DNA of 51,742 nucleotides from Oscillospiraceae bacterium (lineage in GTDB: Bacteria; Bacillota; Clostridia; Oscillospirales; CAG-272): assembly GCA_015063645.1 (NCBI GenBank), contig SVTS01000010.1, forward strand, positions 1 through 51,742. The letters are read 5' to 3'. Position 1 is the first letter of the stretch; the number at the start of each line of letters is the position of its first letter. This document shows positions 34,001 through 39,749 of this stretch, piece by piece. A program made the translations under genes and the position numbers. The notes below the pieces were generated by a model. It made no database searches. It was not told the origin of the DNA and worked only from the letters and a program-made list of their open reading frames with translations.

Positions 34001-35132
34001 CCCGTGAAGAATCCGAGCGAACCGTATCAGTGTGCGCGGAATCCGTGCGAACAGAATCTGTGCGCGAGACGGCGGTGTGAATCAGCTCCGTCTCCACCCG
34101 GGAAGAATCTGAGTGTACCGTATAGGTGTGCGCAGAATCCGTGTGAACGGCATCCGTGCGCGAGACGGCGGTGTGAATCAGCTCCGTCTCCACCCGGGAA
34201 GAATCCGAGCGAACCGTATCGGTGTGCGCGGAATCCGTGTGAACAGAATCTGTGCGCGAGACGGCGGTGTGAATCAGCTCCGTCTCCACCCGTGAAGAAT
34301 TCGAGCGAACCGTATCGGTGTGCGCAGAATCCGTGTGAACAGAATCTGTGCGCGAGACTGCGGTGTGAATCAGCTCTGTCTCTGTCCGGGATGTATCCGA
34401 GCGGACTGTATCGGTGTGCCGGATTTCGGTCTGCACCGTTTCCGTCCGGGTGGTCTCCGTCCGGACGGGCATATTTTGTGCATCGGCAATATCCGTGTGC
34501 GTTTCGCGGCGGAAGATGAAATCGCTGAAAACGGACGGCGCGCCGCTTTCCGGCAGAAGCGCCGGATCGGCTGCCGCTGTGCGGCGCAGGGGGATGCCGG
34601 CATCCTCGGCGGTCTGTGCGATGAGGATTCTCTCGGAATCCTGCAGGAAATACCGCTCTGCGGTGGAGGAATCGGTGTGCAGATAACGCAGAATGGCGGC
34701 TGCGGCGGTTTCCGGATCCGGTTTGCCGGCAAGCTGTCTTTCAAACAGCAGTGCCGCCTGATAATACCGGGGATTTTCCACACGCATGTGCTCGTTTACA
34801 AGGAGCGACGCGGTGCGGTGATAATCCGCAAAGGTATTGTTTACGGTGATGGGACGGGAGCCGTCCGCCTCCGCAAGGTATTTCACGAATACCAGACGGA
34901 GCGCCAGAAGAATATTTTCGCGGCGCTTCTTTTCCTGCTGTGTTTCATCGGCATGGGCGTTCAGAAACACCATCATGGCGGCGGCCATATCGGCGGGGAG
35001 CAGGTTTCTGTACTTATCCAGAATACTCTCCGCAAAGGAGAGCGACCTGTCTGCGCCGGGAATCCGCCCCCTGCCGGAAACGGTTTTCAGCGAGGCGCAT
35101 ACGGCTATGGATTTATGTGTGAGGGTATTCAT
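31086..35132 (-). CDS. giant 1348-residue repeat protein of unknown function, possible length-determining or fibre-like CIS part
   Basis: No family is recognised. The protein is rich in Thr, Arg, Ala, Ser and His and poor in Lys until its C-terminus. Residues about 250-385 contain four 32-residue repeats (HTAVSRTDSVHTDSAHTDTV in the core), each built from 5-residue units of the form [H/R]TD[S/T][V/A]. The rest has scattered RTE/HTD-like units. Residues about 1265-1345 are a charged coiled-coil (EQILRETAEKIARNTAQIGE, KKQAVLEEDIRRRSD). No signal peptide or membrane helix. It sits between the second tube gene and the LysM gene, where Afp has the small afp6. A tape-measure role would suit the size and the absence of another candidate, but the low-complexity sequence could equally be a fibre, stalk or tether. 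Start at 35132 is the first ATG. Confidence 0.8.
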   Translation of the reverse strand: MNTLTHKSIAVCASLKTVSGRGRIPGADRSLSFAESILDKYRNLLPADMAAAMMVFLNAHADETQQEKKRRENILLALRLVFVKYLAEADGSRPITVNNTFADYHRTASLLVNEHMRVENPRYYQAALLFERQLAGKPDPETAAAAILRYLHTDSSTAERYFLQDSERILIAQTAEDAGIPLRRTAAADPALLPESGAPSVFSDFIFRRETHTDIADAQNMPVRTETTRTETVQTEIRHTDTVRSDTSRTETELIHTAVSRTDSVHTDSAHTDTVRSNSSRVETELIHTAVSRTDSVHTDSAHTDTVRSDSSRVETELIHTAVSRTDAVHTDSAHTYTVHSDSSRVETELIHTAVSRTDSVRTDSAHTDTVRSDSSRVETHLSRETHAETASGTRNAAAASGRMPASPDSAAAPASSRMAMQEFSLTLHSITGYGASYMQDTFRRVSHRRFSTATYISRVYENARTRLSAADSSLMRTLRILTATAAPGSAEGAILTRSAAVIYRRRHASGAPDTAAMLAAMSPEERLETLLLVYSTVTGLDISGGNIPVPNPAQRNRTEGIPHRETELLYALTRDHSLEILKSAAKTHTDLRTHAERITQTETHARTQSPAEERRGTSARSPETQNLFSADKADAPAEETADSPLFTALTQFILQPDKPQTASAPAQILPRALFPTDISADAAPDVFPVIHTVKPAHAFASLAFSRAHGAVGIYPALRSADSWHITLQSAAAYALHAPSAQIITGDSAAHFLTLSTPAASVRGTDIHTLHLLTGSDSAPAQAGVGAVIRYLTRTAASAASDPFSLQLTDQISVITVDKNRLTAVTAPSGALTVYRTAERILRESARTLERQNTETVRTVIRLAAEKGIPLPSAAGKTEPGFLKALSAQMLTLPAPASAEETRVSEILHRDVLMRVRQDHFTESRIRTGEAALPAHFTEKILREVREIRDARTAESTAQNPPLSRDNRPQAESAQITLTQTLTRLAQPFTVTRTAGITRLLRLRETAGSGAAQSIILPGGETESVRTERTETVFRTAESADARQDAAQPAGITAPPAALTQIARLFSHTDGDSVRYGDTAVHAAPVSQTYTENTVRTHTKNTFRIYEDNTSRSYTQNSFMNTVLHSGMRISRLENNTFLRGNSAPAGMILNTRMTGRYFRPDAPRIPGTPHLTGGRRIHIISPDKIHLRTSAPAGISVQGIPGSAADENARPAENIPALYAQDAAMSYRRENPPAPAQSAPASSDSVTKEELISRFGNLIDDVTVNPREAASGSLSVFGEDPRDKTEQILRETAEKIARNTAQIGELEKKQAVLEEDIRRRSDTRRLCDEVMQKLKKQIQLEKSRYMG
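33995..34378. repeat. four tandem 96-bp coding repeats
   Basis: Markers such as GTGTGAATCAGCTCCGTCTC recur at 34075, 34171 and 34267, and GTGTGAATCAGCTCTGTCTC at 34363, exactly 96 bp apart. They lie in frame in the 1348-residue gene and encode 32-residue units. Copies are nearly identical, so recent expansion or slippage is likely and copy number may vary among strains. Confidence 0.9.
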
Positions 35133-35177
35133 AGACTATACCTGCGTAACGAATAAAGCGGCTCTCGGCGGAGGGGA

Positions 35178-35615
35178 TCATATGGGCATCGGAAGCGCGA
35201 CTTCCGTGATGCCGGTGTGCGCCACCTGCAGGGCTTCCAGGAAAACCTGATTGCCCATGGCGTCCAGCGGTGCGTATTCGCGGCGGACGATGATGCCGCC
35301 GGAGACGAAGAACATCCGCACGGTTTTGCCGTCCCGCTGGACGTTGATTGTGATGGAGTCGACTTTTCTGCCCTCCGTGAAATAGGAAAAGGCGAGATCG
35401 GAGAGGGAGCAGTGGATGCCCCGCTCAAAGACCAGCATGTCCGGATTCCGCTTGGGTTTGCGGAGGATGACGGGGGCGTCGTTGTGTCCGCCGTTGATGA
35501 TGGTGTCAATTTCGGCAGAGGCGGAGATATTGCTGATCTTGGAAAATCCGACCTTGAACAGATCAAAGGTGACCGAAAAGGAATAATTGGGGATGAGAGT
35601 GCTTGCGGATGACAT
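35178..35615 (-). CDS. second CIS tube protein (gp19-like, Afp5-like)
   Basis: This gp19-family protein (145 residues) is divergent from the main tube protein. It shows the family's N-terminal NYSFSVTFDLFKVGFSKISN, the PVILRKPKRNPDMLVFERG strand unit and the ending LEALQVAHTGITEVALP, comparable to IESIEIAHEGMTRV in the main tube. In Afp the equivalent Afp5 starts the tube at the baseplate. The ATG at 35615 follows ACCGGAGGTTG. It lies just after the chaperone-like pair and before the giant repeat protein. Confidence 0.9.
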   Translation of the reverse strand: MSSASTLIPNYSFSVTFDLFKVGFSKISNISASAEIDTIINGGHNDAPVILRKPKRNPDMLVFERGIHCSLSDLAFSYFTEGRKVDSITINVQRDGKTVRMFFVSGGIIVRREYAPLDAMGNQVFLEALQVAHTGITEVALPMPI

Positions 35616-35659
35616 GACAACCTCCGGTTTTACCTGCGTTCAGAGCCGGGCATATCCGA

Positions 35660-35854
35660 TTATATCTTGAAGATATTCTCCGGCTCATCGTTCAGCTTTG
35701 CGTTGATGCGGGAGATCTCACTGCACCAGCGCTTCCGCTCGGCGTGGCTGAATGCGGCGATCTCCCTGTGGGACCAGTGGGTGTAGTAGGCGATAAAGGC
35801 GATTTCCTCGTAAATTTTGTCAGCCGGATACAGGATTATATTCCGGCTTCCAGA
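35660..35854 (-). CDS. -1 frame extension of the chaperone-like gene (DUF6760-like segment)
   Basis: This reading frame gives 64 residues with the conserved core YEEIAFIAYYTHWSHREIAA and HAERKRWCSEISRIN, resembling small DUF6760-type proteins found in CIS and T4-like loci. Upstream of the conserved part it lacks an ATG, GTG or TTG and any ribosome site; the frame stays open back into the 122-residue gene. An A_AAT_TTT heptamer at the junction would join both as one 181-residue protein (117 + 64). It is therefore best seen as a frameshift-expressed domain, though an unusual start such as CTG cannot be excluded. In phages the gpG/gpGT pair behaves this way. Confidence 0.75.
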   Translation of the reverse strand, partial: SGSRNIILYPADKIYEEIAFIAYYTHWSHREIAAFSHAERKRWCSEISRINAKLNDEPENIFKI

Positions 35855-35860
35855 AAATTT
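35822..35860 (-). other. candidate programmed -1 ribosomal frameshift signal
   Basis: Read on the minus strand, the slippery heptamer A_AAT_TTT (35860-35854) lies exactly in the zero frame of the 122-residue gene. Five nt later a perfect 7-bp stem (AGCCGGA with TCCGGCT, 35848-35842 and 35828-35822, 13-nt loop) follows, and the zero-frame stop is in the loop. The -1 frame leads directly into the DUF6760-like segment. All three parts of a classical -1 signal are present with usual spacing. Confidence 0.75.
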
Positions 35861-36204
35861 ACGGGAATCTCGATCGGCTCGCCGCAGTGGGGACATACGC
35901 TCTTGTATACGGGCATCTCCATCGTGTTGATCTTCGCATACAGATCCTGCAGATACGCCAGATCCATGGTGTACATGCCCTCGATCACCTTGGTGTCCAC
36001 GGCGGGGAGGGTGCCCAGCTTCGTGATGACGCGGGCGAGAATGATGATGGAGAGATAGCCGGGATTCTGCTGTACGCGGGGGTCCTTCAGCGGGACGATT
36101 TCGTCCGCCGCATTGGCGAGACGCATGACACCCTCGCGGTGCAGAACGCCGTTGAAATCCACATATCCTTTCGGAAGAGTAAAAGCAAATTCGGTTTCAA
36201 ACAT
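35836..36204 (-). CDS. tail-assembly-chaperone-like protein of the CIS (first gene of the operon)
   Basis: The 122 residues match a family called phage tail assembly protein that is widespread in CIS loci: TEFAFTLPKGYVDFNGVLHREG, MRLANAADEIVPLKDPRVQ, NPGYLSIIILARVITKLGTL and VIEGMYTMDLAYLQDLYAKIN. A CPHCGE motif near the C-terminus could bind zinc. By position and type it corresponds to gpG-like chaperones. The ATG at 36204 follows AAGGAGTTTTATC. It is the promoter-proximal gene and the zero-frame partner of a probable -1 frameshift, so the cell would make a short and a long form. Confidence 0.88.
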   Translation of the reverse strand: MFETEFAFTLPKGYVDFNGVLHREGVMRLANAADEIVPLKDPRVQQNPGYLSIIILARVITKLGTLPAVDTKVIEGMYTMDLAYLQDLYAKINTMEMPVYKSVCPHCGEPIEIPVNFLEAGI

Positions 36205-36270
36205 GATAAAACTCCTTGTGCGTACCGGAGAGGCGGAAAAGCTGTTTCCGGTGACGTATTAAACTGATAT

Positions 36271-36279
36271 ATTATACCA
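36271..36279 (-). promoter_or_regulatory. extended -10 promoter of the CIS operon
   Basis: On the minus strand TGGTATAAT (extended -10) lies about 67 nt upstream of the first CIS gene. The -35 position (36294-36299) reads CGCCGA, far from TTGACA, which is typical of an activator-dependent promoter. The 11-bp direct repeats at 36304-36335 begin 5 bp upstream of that -35 position. Confidence 0.65.
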
Positions 36280-36303
36280 TAAGATGTATGTTTTCGGCGC
36301 TTC

Positions 36304-36335
36304 TGCGGATATTTGCACTGTTTTTGCGGATATTT
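36304..36335. promoter_or_regulatory. candidate LytTR operator: two perfect 11-bp direct repeats
   Basis: TGCGGATATTT occurs at 36304-36314 and 36325-36335, 21 bp start to start, two helical turns. LytTR regulators of the AgrA type bind pairs of direct repeats at this spacing. The pair lies 3 bp upstream of the plus-strand -35 box and 5 bp upstream of the minus-strand -35 position, and the plus-strand operon encodes a LytTR regulator. Confidence 0.7.
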
Positions 36336-36338
36336 TTC

Positions 36339-36367
36339 TTGAGATTTGTGTGTCGTTGTGCTATAAT
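36339..36367 (+). promoter_or_regulatory. promoter of the two-component operon
   Basis: TTGAGA (36339-36344) and TATAAT (36362-36367) are 17 bp apart, with a TGC before the -10. This is a near-consensus sigma-A promoter 62 nt upstream of the response-regulator start. Confidence 0.8.
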
Positions 36368-36429
36368 ATACCTGCGAGAAAAATTGTGAACAACAGATAA
36401 CGAAATTCAGTAAAAAGAGGCAGTGTCAG

Positions 36430-37173
36430 GTGAAATTTGCTATATGTGATGACGATATACAGTACCGGGATGTGCTCAGGGAAGCAGCGGGAGAATATGT
36501 CGTCCGACGGGAGGATATCAACATCAGCTTCACCGTGTTTTCCTGCGCGGAGGATCTTCTGGAATCCGCCGCCAGGATCGGCGGATTTGACGTGTATCTT
36601 CTGGATATTTCCATGCCGGGGATAAACGGGATCGATCTGGGCGTACAGCTCAGAAAGTCCGGTTATGACGGCAGAATCATTTACCTCAGTGCAAGCAGTG
36701 AGTACGCTGTGGATTCCTTCCGGGCGAAGCCGTTCAACTACCTGCTCAAGCCGGTGGAGAAGGAGACGCTGTTTGCGGCGCTGGATGAAGCGGCGGCATC
36801 GGTGGCGTCCGTGAAGGAGAAAAGCGTCATCGTCCGTACCAGAGAGGGAAGCGTCCGCGTGAATTTTGACAGCATCCTCTGGGCGGAGCTGAGCCGGCGC
36901 GTGATCGTGTATCATCTTACCGGCGGCAAAACCGTGGAGAGCGTGCAGATCCGCACCACCTTTTCCGAGGCGGTGCAGGAATTTCTGTCGGATGACCGGT
37001 TCATTCTGTGCGGCGCCAGCATCATGGCGAATCTGCATCACATCACCCTGGTGGAAAAGGATTCGCTTGTGTTCAAGGATACATATAAAGTTTATCTGCC
37101 GAGAAAAGCCTGCAGTGAAGTGCGCTCCGCCTGGTGCGACTTCTGGTTCAATATGGGCGGGGAGGTCAAATGA
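36430..37173 (+). CDS. LytTR-family response regulator
   Basis: The 247 residues comprise a receiver domain (about 1-120) with acidic pocket D7-D9, phosphoacceptor D59 (VYLLDISMPG) and K107 (YLLKPV), followed by a LytTR DNA-binding domain (about 130-235: VIVRTREGSVRVNFDSILWA, RRVIVYHLTGG, FILCGASIMANLHHITLV). It is phosphorylated by the sensor kinase encoded next, with which it overlaps by 4 bp (ATGA). Binding to the 11-bp direct repeats upstream would give autoregulation and, because these repeats also sit before the divergent CIS promoter, probable control of the CIS operon. Confidence 0.95.
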   Translation: MKFAICDDDIQYRDVLREAAGEYVVRREDINISFTVFSCAEDLLESAARIGGFDVYLLDISMPGINGIDLGVQLRKSGYDGRIIYLSASSEYAVDSFRAKPFNYLLKPVEKETLFAALDEAAASVASVKEKSVIVRTREGSVRVNFDSILWAELSRRVIVYHLTGGKTVESVQIRTTFSEAVQEFLSDDRFILCGASIMANLHHITLVEKDSLVFKDTYKVYLPRKACSEVRSAWCDFWFNMGGEVK

Positions 37174-38456
37174 CAATTCTGAGAGACATTTCTATCGTGC
37201 TCGTTTCCGTGCACAGTCTGATTCTGTTTATTATTCTGTTTGAGTCCCGGTATCCGGAAAAGAAAACCCTGTCTCTGATCACCGCGGCTATGCTGCCGCT
37301 GCTGGCGGTGAATCTGGGGTTGTTTGCCGTTCTGGGAGCGGAGCGTATGGGCACGCTCGTGCTGCTGAGCTGCTCGCTGCCCAGTATGATCTTTCTGTGG
37401 TTTCTGGCGAAGCATCGGGGCGGACGTTTTTTCTTTACGTTCTGCCTGTCGGATACGCTGATTCTGGAAATCATGTACCTCACCAACATCCTGACGCGCT
37501 GGGTGCCGGGAGATGACGATCTTTTCCTGTTTCTCTCCCGCCTGATCGCCTATCCGCTGCTGGAATGGCTGGCGTATAAAAAGATCCGTCCGCTGTTTCT
37601 GGAAATACAGGACAGCGTAAAGACGGGCTGGGGGGCTTTCGCCGGTATAGGCGCGCTTTTCTATGTGATTCTCTCCATCGCGGGCAGCACGCCCACGCTG
37701 ATAGCCGAACGACCCGCGGATATTCCGCTCTTTCTGCTGATTGCGCTTCTGATGCCGCTGCTCTATCTGCATATCTACAATACGCTGCGCTCCCAGCAGA
37801 AAATGCATGAAATGGCGGAGCGGGAGAATATTCTCAGCCTGCACGTGGCGAATCTGACGGAGCGCATGGAGGAGATCAACGCGGCGGAGGAGAAATTCCG
37901 CATGGAGCGGCACGATTTCCGGCATAAGCTGGAGACGGTGGCGTCCCTTGTGGAAAAAGAGGAATTTGAAACCCTGCACGCCCTTGTGCGGGAATACAGC
38001 GATTCCGTAAAAGATTCGAAGGTCAAGCGCTACTGCCCGCATATCGTTCTGGATGCGGTGTTCGCCTCTTATCTGCGAAAAGCGGAAGAGCGGAGCCTCC
38101 GGGTATATACGATGCTGTCCTTCCCGGAAACACTCCCCTGTAAGGAGGCGGAGTTGGCGGTCGTGTTTGCCAATGCTATCGAAAATGCCATCCGGGCATG
38201 CGAAAAACTGGAGACTGAAAAACGCTTTCTGGAAATCAAGGTGCTCAGCGTGCCCTGCTTTATGATCCAGATCACCAACAGCTTCGGCGGAGAGATCACC
38301 TTTGACAGGGATGAATTGCCCGTCGCCAGCCGGGAAGGGCACGGATTCGGCATCCGCTCCATCGCCGCTTTCTGCGAGAAATACGGACTGTTCCGCGAAT
38401 TCCGCGCAGCCGACGGTGTGTTCACGCTGCGGATCATGTTCGGCAAAGAAAACTGA
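37170..38456 (+). CDS. AgrC/GHKL-type sensor histidine kinase
   Basis: The start at 37170 is chosen because GGGGAGGTCAA precedes it and it overlaps the regulator stop (ATGA). The 428-residue product has about six hydrophobic segments in the N-terminal 220 residues, a coiled-coil linker, a phosphoacceptor motif RMERHDFRHK (histidine of RHD near 247), an N-box-like VFANAIENAIRACEKL and a G-box GHGFGIRSI. Lack of a large extracellular loop suits sensing of a peptide or membrane signal, as in AgrC. No agrB or agrD-like gene is seen nearby, so the signal is unknown. Confidence 0.93.
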   Translation: MTILRDISIVLVSVHSLILFIILFESRYPEKKTLSLITAAMLPLLAVNLGLFAVLGAERMGTLVLLSCSLPSMIFLWFLAKHRGGRFFFTFCLSDTLILEIMYLTNILTRWVPGDDDLFLFLSRLIAYPLLEWLAYKKIRPLFLEIQDSVKTGWGAFAGIGALFYVILSIAGSTPTLIAERPADIPLFLLIALLMPLLYLHIYNTLRSQQKMHEMAERENILSLHVANLTERMEEINAAEEKFRMERHDFRHKLETVASLVEKEEFETLHALVREYSDSVKDSKVKRYCPHIVLDAVFASYLRKAEERSLRVYTMLSFPETLPCKEAELAVVFANAIENAIRACEKLETEKRFLEIKVLSVPCFMIQITNSFGGEITFDRDELPVASREGHGFGIRSIAAFCEKYGLFREFRAADGVFTLRIMFGKEN

Positions 38457-38458
38457 AC

Positions 38459-38483
38459 GCAGATGCATACTGCACGCATCTGC
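38459..38483. other. hairpin after the sensor kinase gene
   Basis: An 8-bp stem (GCAGATGC/GCATCTGC) begins just beyond the kinase stop. There is no U-run, so it is more likely a processing or attenuation point than a full terminator. The gene after it has its own strong ribosome site, and no good promoter is seen in the 123-bp gap. Confidence 0.4.
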
Positions 38484-38579
38484 CCCCGCACTGACACTCC
38501 CGGAAACGGAGGGGCTGTGAGGCACAGCGGAGTCGCTTCGGCGATCAGGCGTAAATCTGCAGTCTGTAAGGAGAAAATC

Positions 38580-39716
38580 ATGAAAGACAACAGTACGGCT
38601 CTGCCCCGCGAAGTGGCGCAGGCTCTGGAAAAGGTTGAAGTCTATTACGAAAAATGTGTGCTCTGGCTGGCGCATATGTTTGATCCCGCCACGGGCGGAT
38701 TCCATATGGCGATGAGCGGCGTAAAAGATCCCGCCATCGAGCCGGCCATCGAGATGACCGCCTGGGGCGTGTCGATGCTGCATACATACACAGGCGCGCT
38801 TGCATCCATGCCCGGAAAATTCCGGGAGGGAATAGTCAATTTTATAAACGACCGGCAGGATCCCGTCACAGGTATGTTCATTGACCGGCAGGGACCTGCC
38901 AATGCAAGAGAGACCGCCCGCAATCAGGCGGCGGCATTCTCGGCGCTGTCCGTGATGGGGGCGAAGCCCCGCTATCCCCATCCGCGGGATACGGCGAAAG
39001 ATACGGCGCGCACGCCGGTGATGCCGGAGTACATGGAGAGCGCGGATTCCTACATCGCCTGGGTGGCGGGCATGAACTGGGATCACGCATCCTGGAGCGC
39101 CGGCGATCAGACCCAGTCCTCTCTGCAGTATGTGAATATGCTGGATGCCGCCAGACAGGAAGAGTATAAAAAAGTGCTCTTTGATTGGCTGGCGGACCGC
39201 CAGCAGGAGAGCGGCCTGTGGAGCCCCGATATGGATTTCAATGCCGCCTCCGGCGCGTTCAAGGTGGGGCTCGTCTACAGCGCCTGCGGTCTTCGTCTGC
39301 CGAATTTCGATAAGATCATCGACGCGGTTTTCCGCTGCTATGAGGTGTCGAAAACCACCTCTCCGTTCTTTGTGCGCAATCCCATTTCCGTACTCCATCA
39401 GATGGCGGCGTACAGCCCGGAAGCCAGGGCGAAAATTCAGGCGGGGATCATCGGTCACATCGATGCGGTGACCGCCAGCTTCGGTGAATTCCTCTGCCCT
39501 GACGGCGCATTTTCCGCGGGAAAAGGCAAGTCCATGGTGTCCTTCGGCGGCGTTGCCGGATCCCACGGGCTGTATGAGGGCGACATCGATGCAACGCTGA
39601 TGATGCTCATCGCCCGCCGTACCCTGTACAGCATCTTTGATGTTCCGGCTCCGCTTCTGAATACAGACGATTTCTGGGCGTGGATCTACGGGAAAAAGCC
39701 GATTCCCGCGCTCTGA
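38580..39716 (+). CDS. unknown alpha/alpha-toroid-like protein
   Basis: The start at 38580 (MKDNSTALPREVAQAL) follows TAAGGAGAAAATC. The 378 residues contain repeated helical pairs with terpenoid-cyclase/prenyltransferase-type repeat motifs: FDPATGGFHMAM, QDPVTGMFIDRQ, QQESGLWSPDMDF, LCPDGAFSAGKGKSM, and YEGDIDATLMMLI near the end. This suggests an (alpha/alpha)6 toroid, as in glycoside-active or lyase-type enzymes and in prenyltransferases. Catalytic residues cannot be assigned. There is no signal peptide, so it is likely cytoplasmic. It stands between the two-component pair and the CapA-MurF-like gene and is probably co-transcribed with them. Confidence 0.8.
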   Translation: MKDNSTALPREVAQALEKVEVYYEKCVLWLAHMFDPATGGFHMAMSGVKDPAIEPAIEMTAWGVSMLHTYTGALASMPGKFREGIVNFINDRQDPVTGMFIDRQGPANARETARNQAAAFSALSVMGAKPRYPHPRDTAKDTARTPVMPEYMESADSYIAWVAGMNWDHASWSAGDQTQSSLQYVNMLDAARQEEYKKVLFDWLADRQQESGLWSPDMDFNAASGAFKVGLVYSACGLRLPNFDKIIDAVFRCYEVSKTTSPFFVRNPISVLHQMAAYSPEARAKIQAGIIGHIDAVTASFGEFLCPDGAFSAGKGKSMVSFGGVAGSHGLYEGDIDATLMMLIARRTLYSIFDVPAPLLNTDDFWAWIYGKKPIPAL

Positions 39717-39749
39717 GTGGTATTTTTTGATTTGAAATGAGGTTTCGTT

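Noticed and set aside
33995-34378. Regular repeats that might be a CRISPR array
   Set aside because: The 96-bp units are contiguous, in frame and encode near-identical protein repeats; there are no unique spacers or cas genes.
35660-35896. Separate 78-residue gene starting within the chaperone-like gene
   Set aside because: The first 14 residues come from antisense-free overlap with the chaperone-like frame, without ribosome site; a frameshift extension explains the conserved part better.
366-36204. Prophage
   Set aside because: No capsid, portal, terminase, integrase, holin or endolysin is seen, and AAA+ ATPases, DUF4255 cap and DUF4280 tip are marks of non-phage injection systems.
366-36204. 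Classical type VI secretion system
   Set aside because: There are no TssJ, TssL, TssM or ClpV-like proteins; the ATPases are of Afp15 type and the baseplate genes are Afp/PVC-like.
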